The notes under the pieces: generated by a model
The model's database searches: none
Seen by the model: the letters and a program-made list of their open reading frames with translations, nothing else
What the model was told of the DNA's origin: nothing
From: Fidelibacterota bacterium
Lineage (GTDB): Bacteria; Fidelibacterota; Marinisomatia; Marinisomatales; JABMOV01
Length of the DNA: 48,671 nt
Assembly: GCA_013203145.1 (NCBI GenBank)
Contig: JABMOV010000021.1
Span: 74,059 to 122,729 of the forward strand
Direction of reading: 5' to 3'
Position numbers and translations under genes: made by a program
In this document: piece after piece, positions 38,149 through 47,512 of the stretch
Numbering within the stretch: position 1 is the first letter of the stretch
How the letters are laid out: each line of letters begins with the position of its first letter

Positions 38149-39807
38149 TTAAAAAATGGAAGACTCTTGCCATTCACCAAATACTTGCTTCATGGCATCT
38201 ACTATTTCCCCCAATGTGGCATATTGTTTGGCTGCCTCAATGATCGGCGGCATAATATTCGTTCCGTTTTGACATGCTTCAGTCACTTTTTCTAATGAAG
38301 TATGTACTTTTCCATTATCCCTTTGCGAACGTAAAGATTTCAAAGCGTCTAACTGTGTTTTTTCCGCTTCAGCACTAATTTCAAGGATAGGAATATCAAT
38401 TACTTCACCTTCCTTAACAAATTCATTCAAACCAACAACTAATCGTTTTTTACTGTCAACTAACCGCTGATAATCAGAAGCAGATTTCGCGATTTCACGT
38501 TGGAAAAATCCTGCTTCAATAGCTGGGATTACTCCACCAAGTTCATCAATTTGTTTAAAATACTCCTCAGCATGATCTTCCATCGTATTGGTCAACGATT
38601 CAACAAACCAAGAACCCCCTAATGGATCTGCCACATTTGCCACACCAGTTTCAAATGCAATTAATTGTTGCGTTCTCAACGCAATTTCAGCAGCCTTTTG
38701 AGATGGAAGTGCTAATGTTTCATCCATGGAGTTTGTATGCAGAGATTGTGTTCCACCTAATACGGCTGCCAATCCCTGAAAAGAAGTCCGTGCGATATTA
38801 TTTTCAGGTTGTTGCGCCGTCAAAGAACAACCAGCAGTTTGAGTATGAAATCGCAACTTCCATGACCGTGGGTCTTTTGCTCCATATTTATTTTTCATGC
38901 GTTTTGCCCAAATACGACGGGCAGCTCGGAATTTTGCGATTTCTTCAAAAAAGTCTAAATGTGAGTTAAAAAAGAACGATAACCGTGGTGCAAAACTATC
39001 GACGTCCATCCCAGCTTTGATCCCATATTCAACATAAGTGAATCCATCAGCTAATGTGAAAGCCAGTTCCTGCGCAGCTGTGGAACCTGCTTCACGAATA
39101 TGGTAACCACTAATTGAAATGGTATTGTATTGTGGCATTTCTTCCGTGCAAAACTGCATCATATCCGTAATCACACGCATGGATGGTTCAGGTGGAAAAA
39201 TCCATTCCTTTTGAGCAATAAATTCCTTCAAGATATCATTTTGGAGCGTTCCACGTAGCATAGATCTAGGCACACCTTGTTTATCTGCTTCAGCAATATA
39301 AAAAGCCAAAAGAATTACAGATGGACCGTTTATTGTTTGGGAAACAGAAATCTCACCAAGATTAATACCTTCGAAAAGTGTTTCCATATCTTTCAGGGAT
39401 GCCACACTTACACCGCATTTCCCAACTTCGCCTATGGTGAATTCGTGTCCTGGATCGTATCCCATTAAGGTAGGCATATCAAAGGCTACTGATAATCCAG
39501 TCTGACCTTGAGCTAATAAAAAATGATAGCGTTCGTTGGTCTCTTTAGGAGTTCCAAAACCTGCAAATTGCCGTTTTGTCCAAAGTTTTCCGCGGTACAT
39601 ATTTGCATGTACTCCACGGGTGTATGGATATTGACCAGGAAATCCTAATTCAGTTGAATATGATTCATCTGGATTATCTGGGAAATACAATTCATCCAGT
39701 TCCTCTCCACTTAGTGTATTAAAATCATAATCACGAGTTGAGGCTTTGGATGCTTCTTGTTTCCATATTTGTTTTTGTTTCTCAAATAAGTCTAATTGTT
39801 CACTCAT
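38149..39807 (-). CDS. Methylmalonyl-CoA mutase large (catalytic) subunit, no B12 domain
   Basis: Adenosylcobalamin-dependent isomerase of succinyl-CoA/methylmalonyl-CoA type. 552 residues from the ATG at 39807 ([18 protein letters not shown]), chosen because a GAGG site lies five bases upstream and it matches the family N terminus. In-frame TTG at 39864 is longer but lacks support. Substrate-barrel motifs include [34 protein letters not shown], and [19 protein letters not shown] [14 protein letters not shown]. The C-terminal B12-binding domain is missing, so a separate small subunit must exist elsewhere. A close relative, such as isobutyryl- or ethylmalonyl-CoA mutase, cannot be excluded. 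The adenosyltransferase at 45216 may supply its cofactor. Confidence 0.88.
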   Translation of the reverse strand: MSEQLDLFEKQKQIWKQEASKASTRDYDFNTLSGEELDELYFPDNPDESYSTELGFPGQYPYTRGVHANMYRGKLWTKRQFAGFGTPKETNERYHFLLAQGQTGLSVAFDMPTLMGYDPGHEFTIGEVGKCGVSVASLKDMETLFEGINLGEISVSQTINGPSVILLAFYIAEADKQGVPRSMLRGTLQNDILKEFIAQKEWIFPPEPSMRVITDMMQFCTEEMPQYNTISISGYHIREAGSTAAQELAFTLADGFTYVEYGIKAGMDVDSFAPRLSFFFNSHLDFFEEIAKFRAARRIWAKRMKNKYGAKDPRSWKLRFHTQTAGCSLTAQQPENNIARTSFQGLAAVLGGTQSLHTNSMDETLALPSQKAAEIALRTQQLIAFETGVANVADPLGGSWFVESLTNTMEDHAEEYFKQIDELGGVIPAIEAGFFQREIAKSASDYQRLVDSKKRLVVGLNEFVKEGEVIDIPILEISAEAEKTQLDALKSLRSQRDNGKVHTSLEKVTEACQNGTNIMPPIIEAAKQYATLGEIVDAMKQVFGEWQESSIF

Positions 39808-39814
39808 TGTATCC

Positions 39815-39850
39815 TCAAGCATTTCCACTTGGTTTTGATGATTTGGCCAT
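39815..39850 (-). CDS. Possible 11-codon leader peptide upstream of the mutase gene
   Basis: ATG at 39850 opens [11 protein letters not shown] and stops at TGA 39817-39815. AAGGA (39861-39857) lies six bases upstream, an ideal ribosome binding site. The stop overlaps the TGAGG that serves the mutase ATG at 39807. It could be a translated leader coupled to the mutase gene. No function can be assigned and it may be chance. Confidence 0.35.
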   Translation of the reverse strand: MAKSSKPSGNA

Positions 39851-39918
39851 AAGTAATCCTTCAATGATCATCCAAATGCGAAAACAATAAAACCGATTAA
39901 TAGCTAGAACAATGGAGT

Positions 39919-41814
39919 TCATTTTTTTGTATTCACTCTAATATCACGAATAGTATTTTCAATACCGGTTGCACTCAACCCAAACTTCTCAAGTGTTACA
40001 GAACGCGGACCATGTTCAACGAACTCATCTGGTAAACTTAGAATCTTAACGTGTCCTTTAAATCCATTCTGCATGAGCCAAGCGGAGACTCCTTCTCCAA
40101 ATCCCCCTGTTTTAACACCTTCTTCAATAGTAACAACCGTATCAAAATTTTTCAGGATATCATTAAGATATCCTTCATCCATCGGTTTAATAAAACGACA
40201 ATTAACAATTTCACAATTTATATTCAGTTTTTTCAGTTTATCTGCTGCTTTCAAAGCATCATATACAAACGGACCAACGCAGAGGATGGTTACATCTTTT
40301 CCATTACGCATTGTCTCCCATTGTCCAATTGGAATTAACTCGGCCTGACCGCGTTCATCGAAAACTACACTCCCCATTTTTGGGTAACGTATTGCAAATG
40401 GCTGTTTGGATTGATTTAAAGCAGTATATAGTAAATGCCTGAATTCATTACCATTAGCAGGAGCAGTTACAATCATATCCTGAATACATCTAAGATAGGC
40501 AATATCTAATGTACCATGATGTGTTGGTCCATCTTCACCTGCAATACCGGCACGGTCTAAGCAAAATATTACCGGTAAATGCTGAATGGCCGCATCATGT
40601 ACAATGTTGTCAAAGGCTCTTTGTAAAAATGTAGAATAGATAGCGACAATGGGTCGCACATTTTGTGTAGCCATCCCTGCCGCAAATGTTACTGCATGTC
40701 CTTCAGCAATACCCACATCGAAATATCGATCTGGAAACTCTTTCGCATAAGGAACTAATCCTGTCCCTTCTCTCATTGCCGCAGTAATAGCCACCGTATC
40801 ATTACGATTACGGGCAATTTCACATGCCAGTGAACCGAACACTGTTTGGAAGGCTGGGGCTTCAGGCGTTTCATGTTTTGATTTCGGTAAATCCGGTTCT
40901 ACAGGAATTCCTTTTACACCGTGATAACTAACAGGATCATCCTCAGCAGATTTCAATCCTTTTCCTTTTTTGGTCACAATATGCAACAGAACCGGTGTCT
41001 TAATATTTTTAATATTCTCTAATGTACGGATAAGTTCTTCTACATCGTGCCCGTCAATGGGGCCAAAATAACGAAAGCCTAATTCATCAAAAATAATTCC
41101 AGGTACGACAAGATTTTTTAAGCCTTCTTCGATTTTGCGTATTAGCTTTCGTGTTCGGGATTTCCCGAAAGGCAATACACCTGTTATGCGCCAAATTTCA
41201 TCTCTAATTCGATTATATAATGGGTTTGTAACAATTCTAGTCAAATGTGTTTTGATAGCACCTACATTTGGACTAATAGACATATTATTATCGTTCAAAA
41301 TAACCAATAATTGTTTTCTTAAATGTCCGGCATTATTTAAACCTTCAAATGCCAACCCGCCTGTCATTGATCCATCTCCAATAACAGCAACAACCCGAAA
41401 ATCGTCTTTATTATTATCTCTCGCAGCAGCTATTCCAAGAGCTGCGGAGATTGATGTGGATGCATGACCCGCACCAAATACATCATACTCACTTTCATTT
41501 CGCTTTAGAAATCCTGACAAACCACCCATTTGTCGGATAGTAGGAAATTGATCAAATCTACCGGTTAATATTTTGTGAGCATACGCTTGATGACCAACAT
41601 CCCACACAATTTTATCTTTGGGTGTACTATACACATAATGGAGCGCTATTGTGATCTCAATTGCACCCAGAGTCGATGCCAGGTGCCCCCCAATTTGCGT
41701 AATAGTATCAATTGTGTAATTTCGCAGTTCTAGTGCAAGAGTCTCCAACTCATCAATTGACATGGATCGAATGTCTGCAGGTGATTTTATCTTAGGTAAT
41801 AATTCAAGCGACAT
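39919..41814 (-). CDS. dxs: 1-Deoxy-D-xylulose-5-phosphate synthase
   Basis: Thiamine diphosphate transketolase-like enzyme, first step of the MEP isoprenoid pathway. 631 residues. WDVGHQAYAHKILTGR, GDGSMTGGLAFEGLNNAG (the ThDP motif GDG…N), FRYFGPIDGHD, and DRAGIAGEDGPTHHG are DXS signatures. The ATG at 41814 overlaps the pdxT end by 11 bases. Its product feeds both isoprenoids and, in some organisms, pyridoxal; here pdxS/pdxT are the DXP-independent route. ispH lies three genes upstream. Confidence 0.96.
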   Translation of the reverse strand: MSLELLPKIKSPADIRSMSIDELETLALELRNYTIDTITQIGGHLASTLGAIEITIALHYVYSTPKDKIVWDVGHQAYAHKILTGRFDQFPTIRQMGGLSGFLKRNESEYDVFGAGHASTSISAALGIAAARDNNKDDFRVVAVIGDGSMTGGLAFEGLNNAGHLRKQLLVILNDNNMSISPNVGAIKTHLTRIVTNPLYNRIRDEIWRITGVLPFGKSRTRKLIRKIEEGLKNLVVPGIIFDELGFRYFGPIDGHDVEELIRTLENIKNIKTPVLLHIVTKKGKGLKSAEDDPVSYHGVKGIPVEPDLPKSKHETPEAPAFQTVFGSLACEIARNRNDTVAITAAMREGTGLVPYAKEFPDRYFDVGIAEGHAVTFAAGMATQNVRPIVAIYSTFLQRAFDNIVHDAAIQHLPVIFCLDRAGIAGEDGPTHHGTLDIAYLRCIQDMIVTAPANGNEFRHLLYTALNQSKQPFAIRYPKMGSVVFDERGQAELIPIGQWETMRNGKDVTILCVGPFVYDALKAADKLKKLNINCEIVNCRFIKPMDEGYLNDILKNFDTVVTIEEGVKTGGFGEGVSAWLMQNGFKGHVKILSLPDEFVEHGPRSVTLEKFGLSATGIENTIRDIRVNTKK

Positions 41815-42406
41815 TACTTTTATCCGTAAAATTTATTTTAGATTCACATTCTGCCAGAAACATTTTGTGGAAGTATAATTCGTTATCCAATTCTGGATGA
41901 AATGATAGACCAATATGGGCACCTTCTTGAACAGCTACAGGCTCCCCATGATAATGCGCAAGTATCTCAACTGTTGTTCCTAAAGATTTTATTCTAGGTG
42001 CGCGAATAAATGTTCCAGTAGCGAAACTCTGTTTTCCTATATCAGATAGTTCAATCGTCTCTGAAAATGAAAATACTTGTCGGCCATACGCATTCCGTGA
42101 TACAGAAATATCCAGGATTCCCAAAGGTTCGATACGATAATCGTCAACGCTCTTTGCCATCATGATTAATCCAGCACATGTTCCGAAAACAGGTTTTTGT
42201 TCAGCAAATAATTTCAATGGTTCCATCAGTTTTGTTCTTCGAATGATATGTGTCAGCGTTGTTGATTCACCACCGGGGATTATTAATCCGTCGATGGAAG
42301 ATAATTCTGACTCATACCGCACAACAATTGACTCAGTTTGTAAATCATCTAATAATTTACGGTGTTTGTCAAAGTCGCCTTGTATTCCAAGGATTCCTAC
42401 TTTCAC
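41804..42406 (-). CDS. pdxT: Pyridoxal 5'-phosphate synthase glutaminase subunit
   Basis: Glutaminase that supplies ammonia to PdxS. 200 residues, class I amidotransferase. IPGGEST (43-49), nucleophile Cys77 in FGTCAGLI, and His170/Glu172 in SFHPELD form the catalytic triad. The start is GTG at 42406, overlapping the pdxS stop as TAGTG, so the two subunits are probably made in equal amounts. Dxs follows with an 11-base overlap. Confidence 0.95.
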   Translation of the reverse strand: MKVGILGIQGDFDKHRKLLDDLQTESIVVRYESELSSIDGLIIPGGESTTLTHIIRRTKLMEPLKLFAEQKPVFGTCAGLIMMAKSVDDYRIEPLGILDISVSRNAYGRQVFSFSETIELSDIGKQSFATGTFIRAPRIKSLGTTVEILAHYHGEPVAVQEGAHIGLSFHPELDNELYFHKMFLAECESKINFTDKSNVA

Positions 42407-43287
42407 TACCAGCCACGCTCAGCCATCCGTTGACCTTCAGGGATTTCAGCCATATCCAAACCCTTCATCGCTGACTTTAGTCCGGTTGAAATTGTAGCGA
42501 GCTTTTCAGGATCATCATAATAGGTAGTCGCTTCAACAATTGCCTTTGCACGAGGTAGTGGATCGTCGCTGGCAAAAATACCAGAACCGACAAATACTGC
42601 TTCTGCGCCAAGCTGCAACATCAATGATGCATCAGCAGGAGTAGCAATTCCACCTGCAGCGAAATTCGGCACGGGTAATTTTCCGGTTTTAGCAACTTGT
42701 TCTACCAATGCAAATGGAGCACCCATTTTTTTTGCGGCAGCCATGAGTTCTTCCTTATCCATAATAGTTAAAGATTTCATATCATGTTGCACTTGTCTCA
42801 TATGTCGGACAGCTTCTACAATGTTTCCACTTCCAGCCTCGCCTTTTGTCCGGATCATCGCTGCACCCTCACCAATACGCCTAAGCGCTTCACCCAAATT
42901 GCGACACCCACAAACAAATGGTACTTTAAAATCATGTTTCCATACGTGATTGACTTCATCGGCAGGTGTTAACACTTCTGATTCATCAATAAAATCAACT
43001 TCTAACGCTTCTAATATTTGCGCTTCTACAAAATGCCCAATACGGCATTTCGCCATTACAGGGATGGATACAATTTTCTGGATTCCTATTATCATTTCAG
43101 GATCACTCATCCTTGCGATACCGCCATCTTTGCGAATATCTGATGGAATCCGTTCCAATGCCATGACGGCTACAGCACCAGCATCTTCAGCTATTTTGGC
43201 TTGTTCAGGTGTTGTGACATCCATTATCACACCACCCTTTAGCATTTCAGCCAACCCAACTTTGATTTCAAATATTCCTTTACTCAT
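42406..43287 (-). CDS. pdxS: Pyridoxal 5'-phosphate synthase lyase subunit
   Basis: Makes PLP from ribose 5-phosphate, glyceraldehyde 3-phosphate and ammonia. 293 residues, highly conserved. From the ATG at 43287: [31 protein letters not shown], Lys80 in [10 protein letters not shown] that forms the Schiff base, [14 protein letters not shown], and [15 protein letters not shown]. An AGAGGAAG ribosome binding site lies 5-9 bases upstream inside the ispH end (8-base overlap). A longer ATG start at 43311 would add eight residues and is less likely. Confidence 0.96.
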   Translation of the reverse strand: MSKGIFEIKVGLAEMLKGGVIMDVTTPEQAKIAEDAGAVAVMALERIPSDIRKDGGIARMSDPEMIIGIQKIVSIPVMAKCRIGHFVEAQILEALEVDFIDESEVLTPADEVNHVWKHDFKVPFVCGCRNLGEALRRIGEGAAMIRTKGEAGSGNIVEAVRHMRQVQHDMKSLTIMDKEELMAAAKKMGAPFALVEQVAKTGKLPVPNFAAGGIATPADASLMLQLGAEAVFVGSGIFASDDPLPRAKAIVEATTYYDDPEKLATISTGLKSAMKGLDMAEIPEGQRMAERGW

Positions 43288-44143
43288 AAAATACTTCCTC
43301 TTCTTTAACATGCCCGAGTTCTTTAACCCGTGAAATCACATCTTGAATAATATTATCTGGTGTTGATGCTCCCGCGGAGATACCAACCACTTTCGCGCCA
43401 ATAATCCAATCCGAATCCATATCGTTTGCATTCGTTACTTGATAAGAGCGCGGATTTCTCTCCAACGCCAGTTGCGTCAGTCTCTTTGAATTTGCACTTG
43501 TATAAGAACCGATAACAATCATGATATCAGATTGTTCGGCTAACGTTTTAATTTGTTCATGGTTTCTTTTTGTAGGAAAACAAATTGTATTAACAAAGTG
43601 TAAATCATAAACTTTTTTCATTAAAATATTAATAATTGATTGAACATTCTCGATCATCTGTGTCGATTGACTTACTACACCGGCATATTTCATTTTACGT
43701 AATAATTCTGCTTCTTCTGGTGTGGCAATTATAATGGGATCAGATACCTGGCTAGCGATTCCAATAACTTCATCATGGCCGTGGTCGCCAATTATGATTA
43801 TTTTTCGCCCTTCTTCTTCAAGCTTACGAACTTCCTCATGAATTTCAATAACCAATGGACATGTAGCATCGACGGTTTTTATTCCCTTGGACAATGCCGA
43901 CTCCCAAACATCCGGTGCAGTTCCATGCGCTCTGAAAAGCAATGGTTTATCCTTTGGCACTTCATCCAAATCGTCTACAACTTTTGCTCCTGTACGCTCA
44001 AGATCCTCTACAACATTTTCATTATGAACAATATGACCAAGCATATACACTTCACCATATTTATCCGCCGTTGAGTAAGCGAGGTTAACAGCATCTCTGA
44101 CACCAAAACAATACCCGGCATCTTTAGCAACGAGTATCTTCAT
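43280..44143 (-). CDS. ispH: 4-Hydroxy-3-methylbut-2-enyl diphosphate reductase
   Basis: [4Fe-4S] enzyme that makes IPP and DMAPP, last step of the MEP pathway. 287 residues. Cluster cysteines Cys12 (GYCFGV), Cys95 (DATCP) and Cys188 (NTICFPT) are present, as are the substrate histidines His40, His73 and His121. The end EEEVFYE is unusually acidic. The ATG at 44143 overlaps the upstream stop as ATGA, and pdxS begins inside its last codons. Confidence 0.95.
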   Translation of the reverse strand: MKILVAKDAGYCFGVRDAVNLAYSTADKYGEVYMLGHIVHNENVVEDLERTGAKVVDDLDEVPKDKPLLFRAHGTAPDVWESALSKGIKTVDATCPLVIEIHEEVRKLEEEGRKIIIIGDHGHDEVIGIASQVSDPIIIATPEEAELLRKMKYAGVVSQSTQMIENVQSIINILMKKVYDLHFVNTICFPTKRNHEQIKTLAEQSDIMIVIGSYTSANSKRLTQLALERNPRSYQVTNANDMDSDWIIGAKVVGISAGASTPDNIIQDVISRVKELGHVKEEEVFYE

Positions 44144-45147
44144 TTTATCTGGCCATTTTGCTGATTCATAGTCTTTCGAGTTTGCTTCAATACTTTTGGC
44201 AATATATCAACGAGAGATCCCGAGATGACCGCGCCTGCAGCTAATTGATGACCGCCACCCCCAAATGAACCGGCAATTTCATTTACGATATATTTACCCT
44301 TACTTCTGAAATTAATTCGGCATATTTCAGGTGCTTGCTCGAATATCATCAGCGCAACTTCTACACCGCGGATTGTTCGAACATAATCTGTGAATCCATC
44401 GACGTCACTTTTCGTAGCATTCGCCTCACTCAACATTGATTCATCAATGGTAAACCAGGCCAATTCACCTTGTTCTTCAAGGTTCAAATTGCTGAGAATT
44501 TGACCAAGAAGTTTAACGCGCGGCAAAGAATTAGTTTCATAAATTTTTTGATAAATTGCAGTATGATTAATACCTGCTTGCATGCATGCTATGGCAATCT
44601 CATGACAACGCGCATTGGTATTACTATACCGAAACGATCCTGTATCCGTGAGAATTGCTGTATAAATTCCTTCGGCAATTTCTCGTGACATTGGGGTTGT
44701 ACTAACGGTCGTAAAATAGTCATATAACATTTCACCAGTTGCAGCAGCTGATGTATTCACCATATTCACCGTAAATGGAACTTCCTCAGGGTAAGGATGA
44801 TGGTCTATATTTATTGTATCCAACCCACATTCTTCGATTAGCGGTTTAAGGGCTCGTAATCGGCGATAATCTCCCACATCAAAAATCAAAACAAGATCAG
44901 TGGATTTTATCCAATCCTTATGATGATCAAGATCAAAAGTTTCAAATATATTGTCTTTATTAAGAAAGGAAAATTCAAGGGGTAATGGAGAACAATTTAC
45001 AATTCGGCATTCTTTACCATATCCCTTTAAAAAATAGTACATTGCAGAGGCTGAACCTAGACCGTCACCATCAGGATTTTCGTGGGTTGTCAGGAGAATT
45101 CGATCAGCAGCTAAAATGCGTTTGTGTATGTTGTTCCAGTTTATCAT
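44140..45147 (-). CDS. nrnA: DHH/DHHA1 phosphoesterase, NrnA-like
   Basis: Bifunctional nano-RNase/pAp phosphatase type or c-di-AMP-linked phosphoesterase. 335 residues from the ATG at 45147. THENPDGDGLGS (21-32), DVGD (90-93) and DHHPYP (115-120) make the DHH metal centre; GSFGGGGHQLAAGA in the C-terminal DHHA1 domain binds substrate. A TTG two codons earlier (45153) is possible. NrnA degrades short oligonucleotides and pAp, and relatives hydrolyse pApA made from c-di-AMP; cdaA at 24822 gives that a context. Which of these it does is not settled. Confidence 0.88.
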   Translation of the reverse strand: MINWNNIHKRILAADRILLTTHENPDGDGLGSASAMYYFLKGYGKECRIVNCSPLPLEFSFLNKDNIFETFDLDHHKDWIKSTDLVLIFDVGDYRRLRALKPLIEECGLDTINIDHHPYPEEVPFTVNMVNTSAAATGEMLYDYFTTVSTTPMSREIAEGIYTAILTDTGSFRYSNTNARCHEIAIACMQAGINHTAIYQKIYETNSLPRVKLLGQILSNLNLEEQGELAWFTIDESMLSEANATKSDVDGFTDYVRTIRGVEVALMIFEQAPEICRINFRSKGKYIVNEIAGSFGGGGHQLAAGAVISGSLVDILPKVLKQTRKTMNQQNGQIK

Positions 45148-45215
45148 AATCAAGATTAATAAAAGACAGAAATTTACAAATGATTAAATAGATTGCCTAA
45201 AGATGTTCAAATCAT

Positions 45216-45755
45216 TTATTCCCGATTCCACATGGTTTCAGACTGGTCACTTTGAGAATTAATGTACCGTGCCAAAACAAAAAACCAGTCTGACAATCGA
45301 TTAATGTATGGAATCCATTTTTCATAATGTGGTAAGGAGTGATCTAATTTGCTTATTTTACGTTCAGATCGACGACAAACAGTTCGTGCAATATGCATCC
45401 GTGACAATATTTCTTCACCCCCTGGTAAAATAAATTCTTTTAGAGGAGGAAGTTTTTCATTCCAATTTTCTATATCCGATTCCAATTCTTTTGTACGGAT
45501 TTCATCAAATAAGGAATGTTCTCCTTTTAACGATATTTCGCCACCCAGGTTAAATAAATCCTGCTGAATGGATTCAAGTTTTTTATCAATATCTTTAACG
45601 TCATTTGAAGAACGTATATGTCCCACCCAGGCATTCAGCTCGTCTAGATCGCCTAGAACTTCGAAAAACGGGTCATGTTTATCCAACCGTTCACCTTTTG
45701 CTAATGCTGATTTTCCCGTATCTCCTGTTTTTGTTGATATTTTTGATAGTCGCAT
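45216..45755 (-). CDS. ATP:cob(I)alamin adenosyltransferase (PduO type)
   Basis: Makes adenosylcobalamin from cob(I)alamin and ATP. 179 residues. TKTGDTGKSAL (8-18) is the ATP-binding loop of the family, followed by RLDKHDPFFEVLGDLDELNAW and C-terminal RTVCRRSERKI and YINRLSDWFFVLARY. The ATG at 45755 overlaps the nhaD stop as ATGA; a TTG one codon earlier exists. Its likely client is the mutase at 38149-39807. Confidence 0.93.
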   Translation of the reverse strand: MRLSKISTKTGDTGKSALAKGERLDKHDPFFEVLGDLDELNAWVGHIRSSNDVKDIDKKLESIQQDLFNLGGEISLKGEHSLFDEIRTKELESDIENWNEKLPPLKEFILPGGEEILSRMHIARTVCRRSERKISKLDHSLPHYEKWIPYINRLSDWFFVLARYINSQSDQSETMWNRE

Positions 45756-47185
45756 CAAAAGAAGATAAGTGAGATTATGATAAATACTGGGATGAGAATT
45801 GGTAACGAATATTTGAAAATATACCCAAAGAAACTTGGCATCTCCAAACCCGATTCTTCGGCAATTGACTTCACCATAAAGTTTGGAGCATTTCCAATAT
45901 AGGTATTGGCACCCATAAATACAGCTCCTGCTGATATTGCCAATAATGTTTGGCTCATGGATGTCATGAGCACTTCAGCATCGCCACCGGCGGCATTAAA
46001 GAAAACTAAATATGTGGGTGCATTATCCAAAAAACTTGATAAAATTCCCGTTCTCCAGAAAAACCAGATATTAAGCGGTTCACCACTGCTATTATATAAC
46101 GTGTTTATAATCGGAGCCATAGCACCCTCCGATCCTGCTTTTAAAATAGCAATTGCAGGAATAATTGTCACAAATATTCCAGCAAACAATTTTGCTACCT
46201 CTTGAATGGGGAACCAAGTGAACTCATTATTTTCTCTTACTTCCATGGAAGTCGTTTTGACGCTAACAAAAGCCACGAGCAGTAAAAGTATGTCTCTAGC
46301 CAAATTTTGCAGTAATACTTCTACATAAAACACATGATAAACAATGTGTGGATTCCAAAACCCACTTAAGAGTACGGCTCCTACAATAACACCAAGCCAA
46401 AGAAAATTTATTGAGCCTTCCACGCCAAGTTTTTCAGATGAATCACTAATAGGAGGTTGATTTGTTTCCTTTTTGTAATAGTAGGTATCAATTCCATAAA
46501 AAATAATCAATAGAATTACTGAGGCTACCAACATGGGAAGAAACATAGCCGATGTGGTCCAGAAGAAACTTACTCCTTTCAAAAAACCAAGGAATAAAGG
46601 TGGATCACCTAATGGCGTTAAAGATCCTCCGATATTTGCAACTAGGAAAATGAAAAATACAACAACATGAACTTTTTGTTTTCGCCAAGCATTTGCTCTC
46701 AACAATGGACGGATTAACAGCATTGCTGCTCCTGTTGTACCCATCCAACTAGCTAAAATGGTTCCAATGAGAATAATTGTCACATTGACTAAAGGACTTC
46801 CAACCAATGCTCCAGTTAAGCGAATGCCACCGGACACAGTGAAAAGCGCAAAGAGAAGTATAATAAATGGTACATAATCAAGTAATCCAACATGAAGAAT
46901 CTCAAATAGCGAAATCTGGTATCCCTGGATCAGAAAAAATGGACCAATTAGAGCGAATGCCCAGAAAAGTGATACTTTCCCAAAGTGGTGATGCCAGAAA
47001 CGCGGTGCTATGAGCGGAAGAACAGCGATCGATAATAATATGCCAAAGAATGGTATAACCCAAAACACGGATAACCCAGCACCGTTTACGTGAGGAGCAT
47101 GTTGACCAGATTCACTTGCTAGTAATAATGTCGGAACAATACTTGAAATTAAAAATAATGCCCAACGAAATATTTTCTTTTTCAT
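45755..47185 (-). CDS. nhaD: NhaD-type Na+/H+ antiporter (CitMHS/ArsB-like transporter)
   Basis: Inner-membrane carrier, 476 residues with about 12 hydrophobic segments. GGSLTPLGDPPLFLGFLKG, GTTGAAMLLIRPLLRAN and SFLDNAPTYLVFFNAAGG are typical of the ion transporter (IT) superfamily branch annotated as NhaD-like Na+/H+ antiporters. The ATG at 47185 has GGAG three bases upstream; a TTG three codons earlier (47194) is possible. It is divergent from nqrM across an 84-base gap. Exchange of Na+ for H+ next to Na+-NQR genes fits a sodium cycle, but a different anion substrate cannot be ruled out. Confidence 0.8.
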   Translation of the reverse strand: MKKKIFRWALFLISSIVPTLLLASESGQHAPHVNGAGLSVFWVIPFFGILLSIAVLPLIAPRFWHHHFGKVSLFWAFALIGPFFLIQGYQISLFEILHVGLLDYVPFIILLFALFTVSGGIRLTGALVGSPLVNVTIILIGTILASWMGTTGAAMLLIRPLLRANAWRKQKVHVVVFFIFLVANIGGSLTPLGDPPLFLGFLKGVSFFWTTSAMFLPMLVASVILLIIFYGIDTYYYKKETNQPPISDSSEKLGVEGSINFLWLGVIVGAVLLSGFWNPHIVYHVFYVEVLLQNLARDILLLLVAFVSVKTTSMEVRENNEFTWFPIQEVAKLFAGIFVTIIPAIAILKAGSEGAMAPIINTLYNSSGEPLNIWFFWRTGILSSFLDNAPTYLVFFNAAGGDAEVLMTSMSQTLLAISAGAVFMGANTYIGNAPNFMVKSIAEESGLEMPSFFGYIFKYSLPILIPVFIIISLIFF

Positions 47186-47227
47186 AATCTCCAAAAACCT
47201 TTTCTCTCAAAATATAGTATAAAAATT

Positions 47228-47268
47228 AGGAGGAAATGAATGGATTAAATATATTTTTCGAGATTTAA
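47228..47268 (+). promoter_or_regulatory. Strong ribosome binding site with mini-ORFs before nqrM
   Basis: AGGAGG (47228-47233) is followed six bases later by ATG GAT TAA (47240-47248), a two-codon ORF in frame with nqrM. An overlapping ATG at 47236 opens a ten-codon ORF ending TAA at 47266-47268, one base before the nqrM ATG at 47270. The perfect site is therefore not placed for nqrM itself; a leader or reinitiation role is possible. Confidence 0.35.
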
Positions 47269-47269
47269 A

Positions 47270-47512
47270 ATGATATTTCACGTTAGTCAATTTTCTGACA
47301 TTTTCACCTTAATTTTTACTGTAATTTCAACCATGCAATATATTCTGGCAATAATAGCAATCGGGATATCAATTGGAGGCATGGCCTTAGGTTTGATGAT
47401 CTCCAATAAACCCCTGAGAGGTTCATGTGGTGGGTCTGGCGGATGTGACACATGCAAAGGCGATTCAAATCATTGTGAGAATGCAGTGAAAATTCCAGTT
47501 AATTATCTCTAA
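47270..47512 (+). CDS. nqrM: NqrM-like Na+-NQR maturation protein (DUF539)
   Basis: 80 residues. A hydrophobic helix (about 23-44) ends LGLMISNKPLRGSCGGSGG, then CDTCKGDSNHC. The membrane helix, the K-P-hydrophobic-x-GSCGG motif and four cysteines (53, 59, 62, 69) are the signature of NqrM, needed for insertion of the iron centre into the NqrD/NqrE part of Na+-NQR. It is the only plus-strand gene. In Vibrio, nqrM follows apbE on the same strand; here it is tail-to-tail with apbE and their stops overlap. The start may instead be ATG at 47333, which gives 59 residues and fits other NqrMs better. Confidence 0.82.
   Translation: MIFHVSQFSDIFTLIFTVISTMQYILAIIAIGISIGGMALGLMISNKPLRGSCGGSGGCDTCKGDSNHCENAVKIPVNYL

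Noticed and set aside
39808..39864. Longer mutase start (TTG 39864 or ATG 39822)
   Set aside because: ATG 39807 has GAGG at good spacing and the family-like N terminus.
43288..43311. Longer pdxS start at 43311
   Set aside because: The ATG at 43287 has a good ribosome binding site and matches the conserved PdxS start.
45178..45217. Inverted repeat AAATGATT/AATCATTT near the adenosyltransferase stop, as terminator
   Set aside because: AT-only 8-bp stem with a 24-base loop and no U tract; likely chance in AT-rich DNA.
1370..46205. Many plus-strand open frames of 60-200 codons
   Set aside because: They lie antisense to well-recognised minus-strand genes, have no family motifs, and mirror the codon pattern of the real gene. 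Only 47270-47512 had independent support.
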